This document shows positions 26,003 to 34,231 of a DNA stretch of 38,872 bases, in pieces (within the stretch, counting starts at the first letter, position 1; each line of letters opens with the position of its first letter). The stretch covers positions 1 through 38,872 of the forward strand of contig JAGRKA010000016.1 in the NCBI GenBank assembly GCA_020442475.1, written 5' to 3'. This stretch comes from Alphaproteobacteria bacterium. GTDB taxonomy: Bacteria > Pseudomonadota > Alphaproteobacteria > Micavibrionales > Micavibrionaceae. Under the pieces are notes generated by a model that saw only the letters and a list, made by a program, of their open reading frames with translations, did no database searches and was not told where the DNA came from. The position numbers and the translations under genes were made by a program.

Positions 26003-26509
26003 CTACTGATTATATGGCGTGCGTTTGCGCGGTTCCGGAAGTTTATGGCGGTTGCGGTATTTATAGTCGATATGGGCGTCGAGATAATCTTCACGCGCCC
26101 GCTCGGCTACGCTGTAGGGCAGATAGGTTACGCGCTCCCACCCGGCGGTCAGCATACAAGTTTCGAAATCGTGATACTCATAATCTTCCATCAACAAATC
26201 GCCTTCGCGCTCCGGTGTCTCTTCCCTGCGTAGCGCCAGCGCATCCGGGTCTAAGACTCGTCCGTTCATGTCGGCAGGGATCGCCTCCTTCAACGCACCC
26301 AGACGTTCAAGCTCACGCAGCTCGGTTACGCAGCGGGAAATATCACGGTTCAGCATCTGCTGGGCTTTCGGCCCTTGGAGATAAGCCGATTCGGAAACGC
26401 TGACACGTTGCCAGTATTGTGCATCTTCCAGTTTTTTCTCGGGACCTGCGGCGCAGGCACCCAGAGCAAGAATTGCGGAAAGGCTGAAAATCAGGGAGGA
26501 GCGCGTCAT
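26003..26509 (-). CDS. Putative lipoprotein, function unknown
   Basis: A 168-residue predicted lipoprotein. The signal MTRSSLIFSLSAILALGAC has the lipobox ALGAC with Cys19. The mature part is charged and helix-rich, ending RNRHKLPEPRKRTPYNQ, with a central EDYEYHDFETCMLTAGWERV that carries one further cysteine. I recognise no family. The start at 26509 is chosen over the in-frame TTG at 26521 because it begins the signal peptide directly; neither has a good RBS. It follows the YejA-like gene by 67 bp on the same strand, so co-transcription is possible. The GT9 gene converges on it with a 32-bp gap that has no clear terminator. Confidence 0.65.
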   Translation of the reverse strand: MTRSSLIFSLSAILALGACAAGPEKKLEDAQYWQRVSVSESAYLQGPKAQQMLNRDISRCVTELRELERLGALKEAIPADMNGRVLDPDALALRREETPEREGDLLMEDYEYHDFETCMLTAGWERVTYLPYSVAERAREDYLDAHIDYKYRNRHKLPEPRKRTPYNQ

Positions 26510-26576
26510 GGAGCCGTACAATCTATCTGTTGGAACACAATTACGGTTCGAATCATAGCAAGAGGCGGCCTGCGGC

Positions 26577-28370
26577 TCAATCCCGATTTACATCTTCCGG
26601 CATATCCATCCACCATGTCTCCAGCACCATGCCGTACAGAGGTGTGCGTTCGGGGTGACGGATCGGGTTCCAATAGGCGACATCGTCCGCGCCACTGTAA
26701 TAAAGCGGGATCATGTAATGGCCGCTTATGAGAATGCGGTCCAGCGCCCGGACGGAGGCGACCAGCTCTTCGCGGGTATGGGTTGAGGCGATGGCGCCTG
26801 CAAGCGAATCGATGGCCGGGTCGCATATCCCGGCAAAGTTCCAGCGGGCGGGTTCATCCGCAGCGGCGCACCCCCAGTAGAGAATTTGCTCCGTGCCCGG
26901 CGAAAGGGAGGAGAGCCAGTAATAAAGCGTCATATCGAAATCATAATCGTTCAGCCGCCCGCGATAGGCCGCGCTGTCCAGAACGCGAATCAGCACGTCG
27001 ATTCCCATGCGTTCCAGAGCGCGTTTGAAATGGAGGGCGATTTTCTCGTTTTCCGGCGCATCCAGAACAATTTCAAAGCGGAAAGGCTTTCCCTCTTTCA
27101 CCCGTTTGCCGTTTTCGACACTCCATCCAGCCTCCCTCAAGAGCAGGTCGGCCTCACGCATTTTCTCGCGAGGGGAACGCGTATCCTTAAGCGATGCTTG
27201 AAAAACCTCAGGTGGAAGGCTGTCTTTCCACGGAGCTAAAATCTCAAGTTCAAGCGGTGACGGCGCGCCTTTGGCCGCCAGTTCCGAATTCGGGAAGTAG
27301 CTATCGATCTGTTTATACAGGCCGTGGAACAGGTTTTTATTTGCCCAGTCGAAATCGAAAAGCAGTTCCAGCGCCTTGCGCACACGGATATCGTCGAAAG
27401 GTGGGCGGCGCGTATTGAAGATAAAGGCGTTTACACGCTCCGGGCGGCCGTGGGGCAGGGCCTCGGCCTTGACGCGCCCTTCTTGAAGCGCCGGGAAGTC
27501 GTAAGCCCTGGCCCAGCGGCCCGCATCCTGCTCACGGCGCAGCGTGATATCTCCGCTTTTAAAAGCTTCGAAGGCGATTGTATCGTCGCGGAAATAATCG
27601 TAAGTGATCTCGTCAAAATTATAATGTCCCGCATTAGGCAAGAGATTTTTTGCCCAGTAATCCGGGTCGCGTTCATAGGTGATTCGGCGGCCCGGCTCGA
27701 AGCTTTTGATTTTATAGGGGCCGTTCGAGACGGGAATATCCAGCGTCGTCGAATCAAATGTACGCCCGCTCCACCAGCTTTTTGAGAGGACCGGCATCAT
27801 CGTGATAATCATCGCAGTTTCCCGGTCATAACCTTCGCCGAAAATAAAGGTCACGGTCCGCTCGTCGATTTTGATCACATCTGTCATAAGCCCGTAGATT
27901 TTACGCATATTGGGTCGCCCCGAATCCCGGAGCGTTTCGAAGGAAAAAATCACATCATCCGCGCTGACCGTGCTGCCGTCATGAAAACGCGCGCGCGGGT
28001 CGAGATAAACCGTCATGGCGGAGCGGTCTTCCGGCATGCTTACCTTTTCGGCGATCAGCGGATACATCGTAAAGGGCTCGTCCCAGACACGGGCCATGAG
28101 CCGGTCATAGAACAGATTGAGGCCCAGCGCAGCCTTGCCCTTAATGGCGTAAGGGTTGAGTGTATCAAATGTGCCGATCGCGGCCATGCTCATACGTCCG
28201 CCCTTGGGGGCTTCCGGGTTTGCATAGTCCAGATGCGTGTCCTTAGGGCCGTATTTCGGCGCGCCGTGCATCGCCAGCCCGTGATAAATTAAATCCTCGC
28301 TGGCGTGGGCTGTGGCAAGGGGGAGCAGGGAAAAACACAAAAGAAGGACAAGATAGCGGCGCATACCCAT
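26577..28370 (-). CDS. Peptide ABC transporter substrate-binding protein (family 5, YejA-like)
   Basis: Periplasmic solute-binding protein of family 5. The signal peptide is MRRYLVLLLCFSLLPLATAHA (cleavage before SED). The opening HGLAMHGAPKYGPK, then NPEAPKGGRM and TFDTLNPY, is the YejA pattern, and VYLDPRARFHDGSTVSADDV is the common family-5 signature. The length of about 597 residues fits the YejA branch (about 600). YejA delivers microcin C-like or oligopeptide substrates to YejBEF, but no permease or ATPase gene is next to it, so its partner is elsewhere or it acts alone. Start candidates are ATG 28370 or 28364. Confidence 0.88.
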   Translation of the reverse strand: MGMRRYLVLLLCFSLLPLATAHASEDLIYHGLAMHGAPKYGPKDTHLDYANPEAPKGGRMSMAAIGTFDTLNPYAIKGKAALGLNLFYDRLMARVWDEPFTMYPLIAEKVSMPEDRSAMTVYLDPRARFHDGSTVSADDVIFSFETLRDSGRPNMRKIYGLMTDVIKIDERTVTFIFGEGYDRETAMIITMMPVLSKSWWSGRTFDSTTLDIPVSNGPYKIKSFEPGRRITYERDPDYWAKNLLPNAGHYNFDEITYDYFRDDTIAFEAFKSGDITLRREQDAGRWARAYDFPALQEGRVKAEALPHGRPERVNAFIFNTRRPPFDDIRVRKALELLFDFDWANKNLFHGLYKQIDSYFPNSELAAKGAPSPLELEILAPWKDSLPPEVFQASLKDTRSPREKMREADLLLREAGWSVENGKRVKEGKPFRFEIVLDAPENEKIALHFKRALERMGIDVLIRVLDSAAYRGRLNDYDFDMTLYYWLSSLSPGTEQILYWGCAAADEPARWNFAGICDPAIDSLAGAIASTHTREELVASVRALDRILISGHYMIPLYYSGADDVAYWNPIRHPERTPLYGMVLETWWMDMPEDVNRD

Positions 28371-28407
28371 AGTGATAACAGAGCCTGCCCGGACTTCCAA
28401 TCTTTCT

Positions 28408-30012
28408 TCAAATTGTAAGTGGGATATTAATGACTTGTAGAGTGTTTTTAGGGTGCTGGGTTTGTATTACATGTGTTTCTTCCACATGTTGCTCGCGCTT
28501 TTTCAGTTCGGCCAGCCCCTTTTCTACGGCGTTGCAAAGCGTATCGAGGTTTTTGGGGTCAATAAAAAATGCTTGAGGGCTAATCTTCCGGGCTTCAACT
28601 GTAAAAGGCCGTATGCCCTCTTTTTCAGGGGTAAAATAAATACGAAAATCTTCACCGGTTTTTGTTTTCTTAAAGTTATGGTTTGGTACGTAACCGAATT
28701 GTTTCAGAGTATGTGCGGCATTGTTAAAGCGCTTGTTATTATCTTCAATAGCGTTTCGGGAGGCTTGCAGAAGTTTGGGGAGAGCACATGATGTTTCCAT
28801 ATATTTTGTATGGGCTGTTAAAAGATCAAGCAGTACATTATCAGCTTCGCCCGCTTGTCCTTCTTGTTCAGCGGCTTTGTAGCGTTCCCACAGTGTCATA
28901 AAAAAGGGTGCTTCACCGAGGATCGGGAGGGTGTCTTCCCTATGGCTCAGAAGCGGATGGGTAATCAGCAATTGGTCTCTGCCAGCCGGGCGTTTGACAT
29001 CGTACCCAAGAGGCGCCAGCGCCTTTTGCAGGGCTTTGGAGTTCTGTGCAAAGGGGTTTGGGGTGTTGTCATCGGTGGTGGGTCGCTTTCTTAGCCCATC
29101 GATTTTTACGAAGTAGGAGTCAAGTTTTAGCCGTTTCCCGGTTGCGGAGATTTCAAACGAGTCCTGACAGTTTATATTGGTCCGCGCATCATGAACGGCT
29201 ACGTTAATCTCAGAGGAGCCGCCTGCATGACTGTTAAACGAGATTTGAACATTGAGAGCGTCTGAATCGTTGAAGTCTATTCCCTCTTCAAAAAGCCCAT
29301 CTATAAATTCCACGCGGTCGGAGAGATAGCTCAGGGTCGTATCCAGCGCGTCCGGTTGGAAAGGGGTGTAGGGCGGGAGAGTGCAGGACAGGTTATATTG
29401 TGGCTGGTGCAGCGTGTACACCCCGTTTTTGCCGCGCCCGATATCCAACTCATACTCTTCGGCCATGTCATGAATACGGCTTTGCAAAGAAAGTTCTTCT
29501 TCATCAAGCTTGTTTCGGATGGATTTTAAGGATTTTTCCGTTAGCGTGTTGGAGACCGGAATCCCCGTATGCGGGCAGTTTTCTTTGGAAATGACAAAGA
29601 GTGCGCCGTATTTTTTGATCAGGAGCCCCTCAGCCTGATGATTCTCAAGGTCGATACGGGGGCTTCCATTTCCGTTTTGGTGTGCGAACGCCTCAGTAAG
29701 CACCTGCGCTTCTTCCGTATTTTCCAGCGCTTCCAGTTCAAGGACCTTTAAGCAGGCGCGCGCGGCGTCTTTTTGAGAATCAATTTTATCTGTCTCTTCA
29801 ACAATTAGAACAGTTATGCCATGCTTTGGATGCTTATAGAGAAGGTGTGAGCTGCCATGTTGCCCCTGACACTCAAAACCGTAGCTGCGAAGCATTGTAT
29901 CCAGCTTTGCCGTCGGGAGGGGCTGGTGGGAGCCGTTCGTCAGGATTTCATGCGGATCAAGCGTGTTCGCATTGGTCCGTATGCCGATCTGCACGGGGGT
30001 TTCGGTACTCAT
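28408..30012 (-). CDS. Large protein of unknown function with HicA-like N-terminal segment
   Basis: A 534-residue soluble protein; no signal peptide or membrane segment, and I recognise no family over the full length. Residues 36-95 (KLDTMLRSYGFECQG, then HGSSHLLYKHP and GITVLIVE) resemble the HicA mRNA-interferase fold, where GSxH carries the catalytic His; here GSSH is at 53-56. Weaker look-alikes are at about 182-215 (YELDIGRGKNGVYTLHQP), 327-355 (LQKALAPLGYDVKR, LLITHPL) and 430-500 (AAHTLKQFGY, DFRIYFTP), so the chain may hold several copies of one dsRBD-like unit. The codon and base use look more A+T-rich than the neighbours. ATG 30012 is preferred over TTG 30018, with GGAG ten bases upstream. 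No adjacent small antitoxin gene is seen. Confidence 0.7.
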   Translation of the reverse strand: MSTETPVQIGIRTNANTLDPHEILTNGSHQPLPTAKLDTMLRSYGFECQGQHGSSHLLYKHPKHGITVLIVEETDKIDSQKDAARACLKVLELEALENTEEAQVLTEAFAHQNGNGSPRIDLENHQAEGLLIKKYGALFVISKENCPHTGIPVSNTLTEKSLKSIRNKLDEEELSLQSRIHDMAEEYELDIGRGKNGVYTLHQPQYNLSCTLPPYTPFQPDALDTTLSYLSDRVEFIDGLFEEGIDFNDSDALNVQISFNSHAGGSSEINVAVHDARTNINCQDSFEISATGKRLKLDSYFVKIDGLRKRPTTDDNTPNPFAQNSKALQKALAPLGYDVKRPAGRDQLLITHPLLSHREDTLPILGEAPFFMTLWERYKAAEQEGQAGEADNVLLDLLTAHTKYMETSCALPKLLQASRNAIEDNNKRFNNAAHTLKQFGYVPNHNFKKTKTGEDFRIYFTPEKEGIRPFTVEARKISPQAFFIDPKNLDTLCNAVEKGLAELKKREQHVEETHVIQTQHPKNTLQVINIPLTI

Positions 30013-30043
30013 ACGCAATCATCTCCATAATACTCAGGCTTTG

Positions 30044-30073
30044 TATATAACCGTACCGGGCTGTAAAAAGCAA
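30044..30073 (-). promoter_or_regulatory. Possible promoter of the 534-residue unknown gene
   Basis: Leftward, TTGCTT (30068-30073) and TATATA (30044-30049) are 18 bases apart, about 30 bases before the start codon. The surrounding 78-bp gap is A+T-rich. The -35 box is weak, so this is tentative. Confidence 0.35.
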
Positions 30074-30096
30074 CAATATTATGAAAATAATTTCAT

Positions 30097-31098
30097 TCAG
30101 GCTGCTTTGCTCCTGAGCGCGGCGAGGCTGGTTTCCGGGCGTGGGCCGACATGAGAGATGACCTCGGCAGCTGCCAGCGCGCCCAGCTTCCCGCAAGTCT
30201 CCAGCATCAACCCTTCGGTAAAGCCATAGAGGAATCCGGCGGCGAACTGGTCGCCTGCGCCGGTCGTATCGACAATTTTTTCGACGGGTGCAGCCGGAAT
30301 TTCAATCCGCTTGCCGCCTGAGACGATCACGGCACCTTTTTCACTGCGGGTGAGGACCGCGATCTCGACATGATCGCTGACAGCCGCAGCCGCATCTTCA
30401 AAATTATCCTGCATGTAGAGAGATTTTATCTCTTCCTCATTGGCAAAGAGGATATCCGTGTGATGTTCCACAAGGCCTAGAAAATCATGCCGGTGGCGGT
30501 CCACGCAGAACGGGTCGGACAAGGTCAGGGCGACGCGGTGGCCGTTTTCATGGGCGGCTTGCGCCCCGGCGGCGAAAGCCTGCTTGGCCTGTTCCCGGTC
30601 GAAGAGGTAGCCCTCCAGATAGGTCACACGGGCCGCGGCGATCAAATTTTCATCTACGTCATCCGCGCTCAGCTCCACGCTTGCGCCCAAAAACGTGTTC
30701 ATGGTGCGCTGGGCGTCCGGTGTGACAAGGATCAGGCAGCGGCCTGTCTTGGCGCCAATGGCCAAAGGCTGCGTGTCGAACCGGAGGCCCAGAGAGCGGA
30801 TATCGTGGCGAAAAATCTTGCCAAGCTCGTCATCGGCTGTTTTGCCGATAAATCCGCCTTTGCCTCCGAAAGAGGCAAAACCCGCCATCGTATTGGCTGC
30901 CGAGCCGCCTGATGTTTCGACTCCGGGGCCCATCTGGCTGTAAAGCTCGACGGCACGGGTTTCGTCGATCAGGGTCATCGCGCCCTTTTCCATGCTGTAA
31001 TAGGCTCTCTGGTTGGCGATGAAATCCTCATCCGCGTGGGAAATAACATCGACAAGGGCGTTTCCGATGGCGACGACGCCGAGGGTGGGTTCGGACAT
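30097..31098 (-). CDS. PfkB-family adenosine kinase
   Basis: Ribokinase-fold kinase, probably adenosine kinase (adenosine + ATP to AMP), in the form common in alphaproteobacteria. The N-terminal PfkB signature region is SGGSAANTMAGFASFGGKGGF, and the C-terminal catalytic motif is DTTGAGDQFAAGFLYG with the base Asp in GAGD. The VVAIGNALVDVI opening and GAMTLID lid segment match this adenosine kinase group. The length of 333 residues is normal. AGGA stands nine bases before the ATG. It is divergent from the TetR-family gene with 65 bp between them. Another nucleoside or sugar specificity cannot be excluded. Confidence 0.88.
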   Translation of the reverse strand: MSEPTLGVVAIGNALVDVISHADEDFIANQRAYYSMEKGAMTLIDETRAVELYSQMGPGVETSGGSAANTMAGFASFGGKGGFIGKTADDELGKIFRHDIRSLGLRFDTQPLAIGAKTGRCLILVTPDAQRTMNTFLGASVELSADDVDENLIAAARVTYLEGYLFDREQAKQAFAAGAQAAHENGHRVALTLSDPFCVDRHRHDFLGLVEHHTDILFANEEEIKSLYMQDNFEDAAAAVSDHVEIAVLTRSEKGAVIVSGGKRIEIPAAPVEKIVDTTGAGDQFAAGFLYGFTEGLMLETCGKLGALAAAEVISHVGPRPETSLAALRSKAA

Positions 31099-31163
31099 AG
31101 GGGTTTTTCCTGTATGTTTGATTTGTTTGAATCACGTCTCTAAATGTTTTATCTGTATCTGCT

Positions 31164-31739
31164 ATGAAAGAAAAGCCCGGCCTGAAAGAGAAAATCGTCG
31201 AAACGGCACTGGACCTTGCCGCTGCGCAAGGCTGGGAGCGCGTGACCTTGCGTGATGTCGCGGTGGAAGCCGGGATTAGCCTTGCCACGCTGCATACCCA
31301 TATTGAGGATAAAACCGATATTCTTGCGGCGCTGGGTCGGATGATTGACCGGCAAATTCTGGATTCTTTCGCCCAATCTCCGCATGAGGATGAAACGCCG
31401 CGTGACAGGCTGTTTGATATTCTCATGGAGCGCTACGAGCTGCTCAACAAATGGAGGCCGGGAATCGTTTCGATCCTGCGGTCTTTTTGCTTTGATCCTA
31501 AACAGGCCGTGATCGCCTGCCCGCATCTGGGGCGCTCCATGAACTGGATGCTCGAAGCAGCCGGGATCGGTACAAGCGGCGTTTCAGGTGCCGTGAAAGT
31601 CGCCGGGCTGACGGGGCTGTATCTTAAAAATCTCCGCGTATGGAAAGAGGATGAAAGCGCTGATCTGTCCAAGCTGATGGCTGCGCTGGACAAGGATCTC
31701 GAGCGGGCTGAGAAGCTGGCCGGATTTTTAAGGCTGTAA
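31164..31739 (+). CDS. TetR-family transcriptional regulator
   Basis: A 191-residue one-component repressor. The N-terminal HTH (about residues 8-55) has the family pattern TALDLAAAQGWERVTLRDVA then EAGISLATLHTHIEDKTDIL, in which the usual Tyr-Xaa-Xaa-Phe of the recognition helix is replaced by LHTHI. The C-terminal ligand domain is helical without a recognised subfamily. It ends six bases before the RnfD/NqrB-like gene, so it probably controls that gene and DUF2330 as the first gene of its own operon. It resembles COQ9-like TetR proteins in its tail (YLKNLRVWKEDESADLSKLM), but I am unsure of that. Confidence 0.88.
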   Translation: MKEKPGLKEKIVETALDLAAAQGWERVTLRDVAVEAGISLATLHTHIEDKTDILAALGRMIDRQILDSFAQSPHEDETPRDRLFDILMERYELLNKWRPGIVSILRSFCFDPKQAVIACPHLGRSMNWMLEAAGIGTSGVSGAVKVAGLTGLYLKNLRVWKEDESADLSKLMAALDKDLERAEKLAGFLRL

Positions 31740-31745
31740 TCGGAT

Positions 31746-32543
31746 ATGCTGACAAAGGATCCGCGTTATGCCCAGATTACGATCCTGTCTATCCTGACGA
31801 TTCTTCAAATGTTCTGGGCGGATTTCGGGCCAAGTCCGGTCATTGTGGCCTTGAACGTTTCGACCGCTTTGGCCGTGCAATATGCATGCTCCCGTATGGT
31901 CGGGATACGCTTTGATTTTCGCAGCCCCCTGATTACGTCCCTATCCCTGACCGTACTGCTCAAGGCGTCCGCGCTATGGATTTATCCGCTGGCCGTTCTT
32001 GTCGCGATCGGGAGCAAGTTTACGCTCCGTGCGGGGGGCAGCCATATTTTCAATCCGGCCAATATCGGTATTGTCGCGATGCTGCTGGCCTTCCCGCATT
32101 GGGTTTGGGTTGCGCCGGGGCAATGGGGCAGCGCGCTCTGGCTAGCCTTTTTGCTGGCAGCCTTTGGATGTCTTGTCCTCTACAAGGTGCCCAGCCGGGA
32201 TATGACGCTCTTCTTTCTGGGCGGCTGGCTGGCCCTGATTTTCGGGCGGGCCCTTTGGCTGGGCGACCCGCTTGCGATTCCGCTGCATCAAATCCAAAGC
32301 GGCGCGATGCTGATTTTCGCCTTTTTCATGATTTCGGATCCGAAAACGATTCCCGTACGTTGGCCGGGGCGGTTGATTTTTGCGCTGGCGGTTTGTGTCA
32401 TAGGCTTTATACTGAGCATCGAATGGCACATACGCGAATCCCTGTTTTACGCGCTGGCGCTGGTCTGTCTGGCCCGGCCCACGCTGGATAGCATATGGCG
32501 CGCAGAGCGCAGGCCCTGGGTTACAGAAGGAGGAACATCATGA
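31746..32543 (+). CDS. RnfD/NqrB-like integral membrane protein
   Basis: A 265-residue polytopic protein with about eight membrane helices, related to the NQR2/RnfD/RnfE family. Family-like segments are GIRFDFRSPLITSLSLTVLL, SHIFNPANIGIVA and SGAMLIFAFFMISDPKT, the last matching the RnfD loop around a DP motif. It is shorter than true RnfD (about 350), and I see no SGAT-type threonine for covalent FMN, so it may not carry flavin. The other Rnf/Nqr subunits are absent. It is co-transcribed with the TetR gene upstream (6-bp gap) and DUF2330 downstream (ATGA overlap). The RBS before the ATG is weak. Confidence 0.8.
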   Translation: MLTKDPRYAQITILSILTILQMFWADFGPSPVIVALNVSTALAVQYACSRMVGIRFDFRSPLITSLSLTVLLKASALWIYPLAVLVAIGSKFTLRAGGSHIFNPANIGIVAMLLAFPHWVWVAPGQWGSALWLAFLLAAFGCLVLYKVPSRDMTLFFLGGWLALIFGRALWLGDPLAIPLHQIQSGAMLIFAFFMISDPKTIPVRWPGRLIFALAVCVIGFILSIEWHIRESLFYALALVCLARPTLDSIWRAERRPWVTEGGTS

Positions 32544-33940
32544 TTCGGATACTTTCATTGCTGGCGCTTATGGCCGGTCTGACGCTGGCGCCCGGAAGCG
32601 CACAGGCTTTTTGCGGGTTCTTTGTTTCCAAAGCCGGGGCCGATCTGTTCAATCAGGCTTCCAAGGTCGTGATGGCCCGCGCGGATGATCGGACCGTCAT
32701 TACGATGGCGAATGATTTTCAGGGCGATGTCGAGGAATTCGCGATCGTCTTCCCTGTGCCGGAAGTTCTCAAGGAAAGCCAAATCAATGTAGGTGAAAAC
32801 CGGATCTTAGAGCATCTGGATGCCTATACCGCGCCGCGCCTTGTGGAATATTACGACGCCAATCCCTGCGCGCCTGTCTATAAAATGGAGATGATGCGCA
32901 GCGCTATGCCAATGGCGGCTATGATGGATTCTGCTGATCAAAGGCTGGATGCCGCGGCGCTGGGCGTGAAAATCGAAGCCGAATATACGGTTGGCGAATA
33001 TGATATCGTCATCCTCTCCGCCAAGCAGAGCGATGGGCTTCAGACCTACCTTAATCAGGAAGGCTACAAGATACCCAAGGGCGCGGATAAAGTCCTGAAT
33101 TCCTACATCAAACAGGATATGAAATTCTTCCTCGCCAAGGTCAATCTGGAGGAGCAGGCCAAATCCGGGTACACCTATTTGAGGCCGATTCAGGTTGCGT
33201 TCGAGAGCGAAAAATTCATGCTGCCGATCCGGCTGGGCACGCTGAACGCCAAGGGACCGCAGGATTTGATCCTCTACACGCTCTCCCGCGAGGGCCGGGT
33301 CGAGACGGCGAATTACCGGACCGTCAAGATTCCTTCGGATACGAATATTCCGCTGTTCGTTAAAGATACGTTCGGTGATTTCTATCAGGCCATGTTCTCC
33401 GAATCCGTGAAAAAGGAAAGCATGAAGGCTGTTTTTCTCGAATATGCGTGGGATATGGGTTGGTGCGATCCATGCGCGGCTGACCCTGTGCCGAATGAAG
33501 ATTTGATCTCGCTGGGAGCGTGGTGGCTGGCTGAGGCCGGACCTGAGCCGATTCCGGGCCGCGGCCCTGTGCGCATGATCGTACCGCCGCAGCCTGACCC
33601 GGCGAATGTCTATGTAACCCGCCTGCATCTACGCTATGACGCGCAGACGTTTCCTGAGGATTTGTTGCTTCAGCAGACAAAGGACCGGGACAATTTTCAG
33701 GGCCGTTACATTCTGAACCACCCGTGGAGCGGCGAGATGAACTGCGAGGCTGGCAAACAATATCTTCAGTCTTTGCCGGAGCGTTTTGAAAAAGAAGCGC
33801 AAAATCTCTCGCAACTTACGGGATGGGAAATCGCCGGTATCCGCGAGAAGATGGATAATGCTGGCCAGCCCTTTGAGGTGCAGCCTATGCCTGAGCCTCG
33901 CCCGTGGTGGGAAAAAATCTGGGGCGGACAAGAGAAGTAA
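32540..33940 (+). CDS. DUF2330 family exported protein
   Basis: A 466-residue exported protein: the signal peptide MIRILSLLALMAGLTLAPGSAQA ends before FCGFFV. The DUF2330 pattern is clear at once: CGFFVSKAGADLFNQASKVV, then TVITMANDFQGD and EFAIVFPVPEVL. The function of the family is unknown. Eight cysteines or so, several paired in order (WCDPCA; FCG), hint at disulfides or metal binding. The start is at 32540, with AAGGAGGAA about seven bases upstream, and it overlaps the stop codon of the RnfD-like gene as ATGA; a longer open frame to 32495 is rejected. The C-terminal tail has a Trp-rich PRPWWEKIWGG motif. Confidence 0.9.
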   Translation: MIRILSLLALMAGLTLAPGSAQAFCGFFVSKAGADLFNQASKVVMARADDRTVITMANDFQGDVEEFAIVFPVPEVLKESQINVGENRILEHLDAYTAPRLVEYYDANPCAPVYKMEMMRSAMPMAAMMDSADQRLDAAALGVKIEAEYTVGEYDIVILSAKQSDGLQTYLNQEGYKIPKGADKVLNSYIKQDMKFFLAKVNLEEQAKSGYTYLRPIQVAFESEKFMLPIRLGTLNAKGPQDLILYTLSREGRVETANYRTVKIPSDTNIPLFVKDTFGDFYQAMFSESVKKESMKAVFLEYAWDMGWCDPCAADPVPNEDLISLGAWWLAEAGPEPIPGRGPVRMIVPPQPDPANVYVTRLHLRYDAQTFPEDLLLQQTKDRDNFQGRYILNHPWSGEMNCEAGKQYLQSLPERFEKEAQNLSQLTGWEIAGIREKMDNAGQPFEVQPMPEPRPWWEKIWGGQEK

Positions 33941-34036
33941 CGGCAAATAATGAAAGATGCATAAGGGCTGTTCGCCCTGTCCGGGAAAGAAAGTTTTTAA
34001 ACCGCAGAGGTGCAAAGTCTGCTAAAGTCCAAAAGC

Positions 34037-34175
34037 GTCATCCCCGCATCCTCCAAAGCCTTCGGCGAAGGAGGATTAAACGGCGGGGATCCGGGAAAGG
34101 CGTGCAGCAAAGCTGCACACATAATGGATCCCGTTCGTGCGGATTTTCGCTTCGCGAAAATGCCAACGGGATGAC
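34037..34175. repeat. MITE-like palindromic element, copy 2 (139 bp)
   Basis: The second copy of the element at 15239-15372, with the same terminal inverted repeats GTCATCCC and GGGATGAC and the same conserved cores (GCGGGGATCCGGGAAAGGCG; GGATCCCGTTCGTGC; TTTCGCTTCGCGAAA). The loops differ but stay paired: GTGCAGC-AAA-GCTGCAC (34102-34118) replaces GAGCGGC-TTT-GCCGCTC, and ATCCTCC/GGAGGAT (34048-34076) replaces the left inner stem. It lies in the convergent gap between DUF2330 and the ribokinase-like gene. The rest of 33941-34231 holds only the possible short repeat at 33996-34017. Confidence 0.85.
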
Positions 34176-34231
34176 GAGCGTATAATATTTATAGATATGG
34201 GTATAAATCAAATGGCAGCGCACTCTAAATC

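Noticed and set aside
32807..33628. 273-codon open frame antisense to DUF2330
   Set aside because: DUF2330 on the plus strand is supported by family motifs, signal peptide and RBS.
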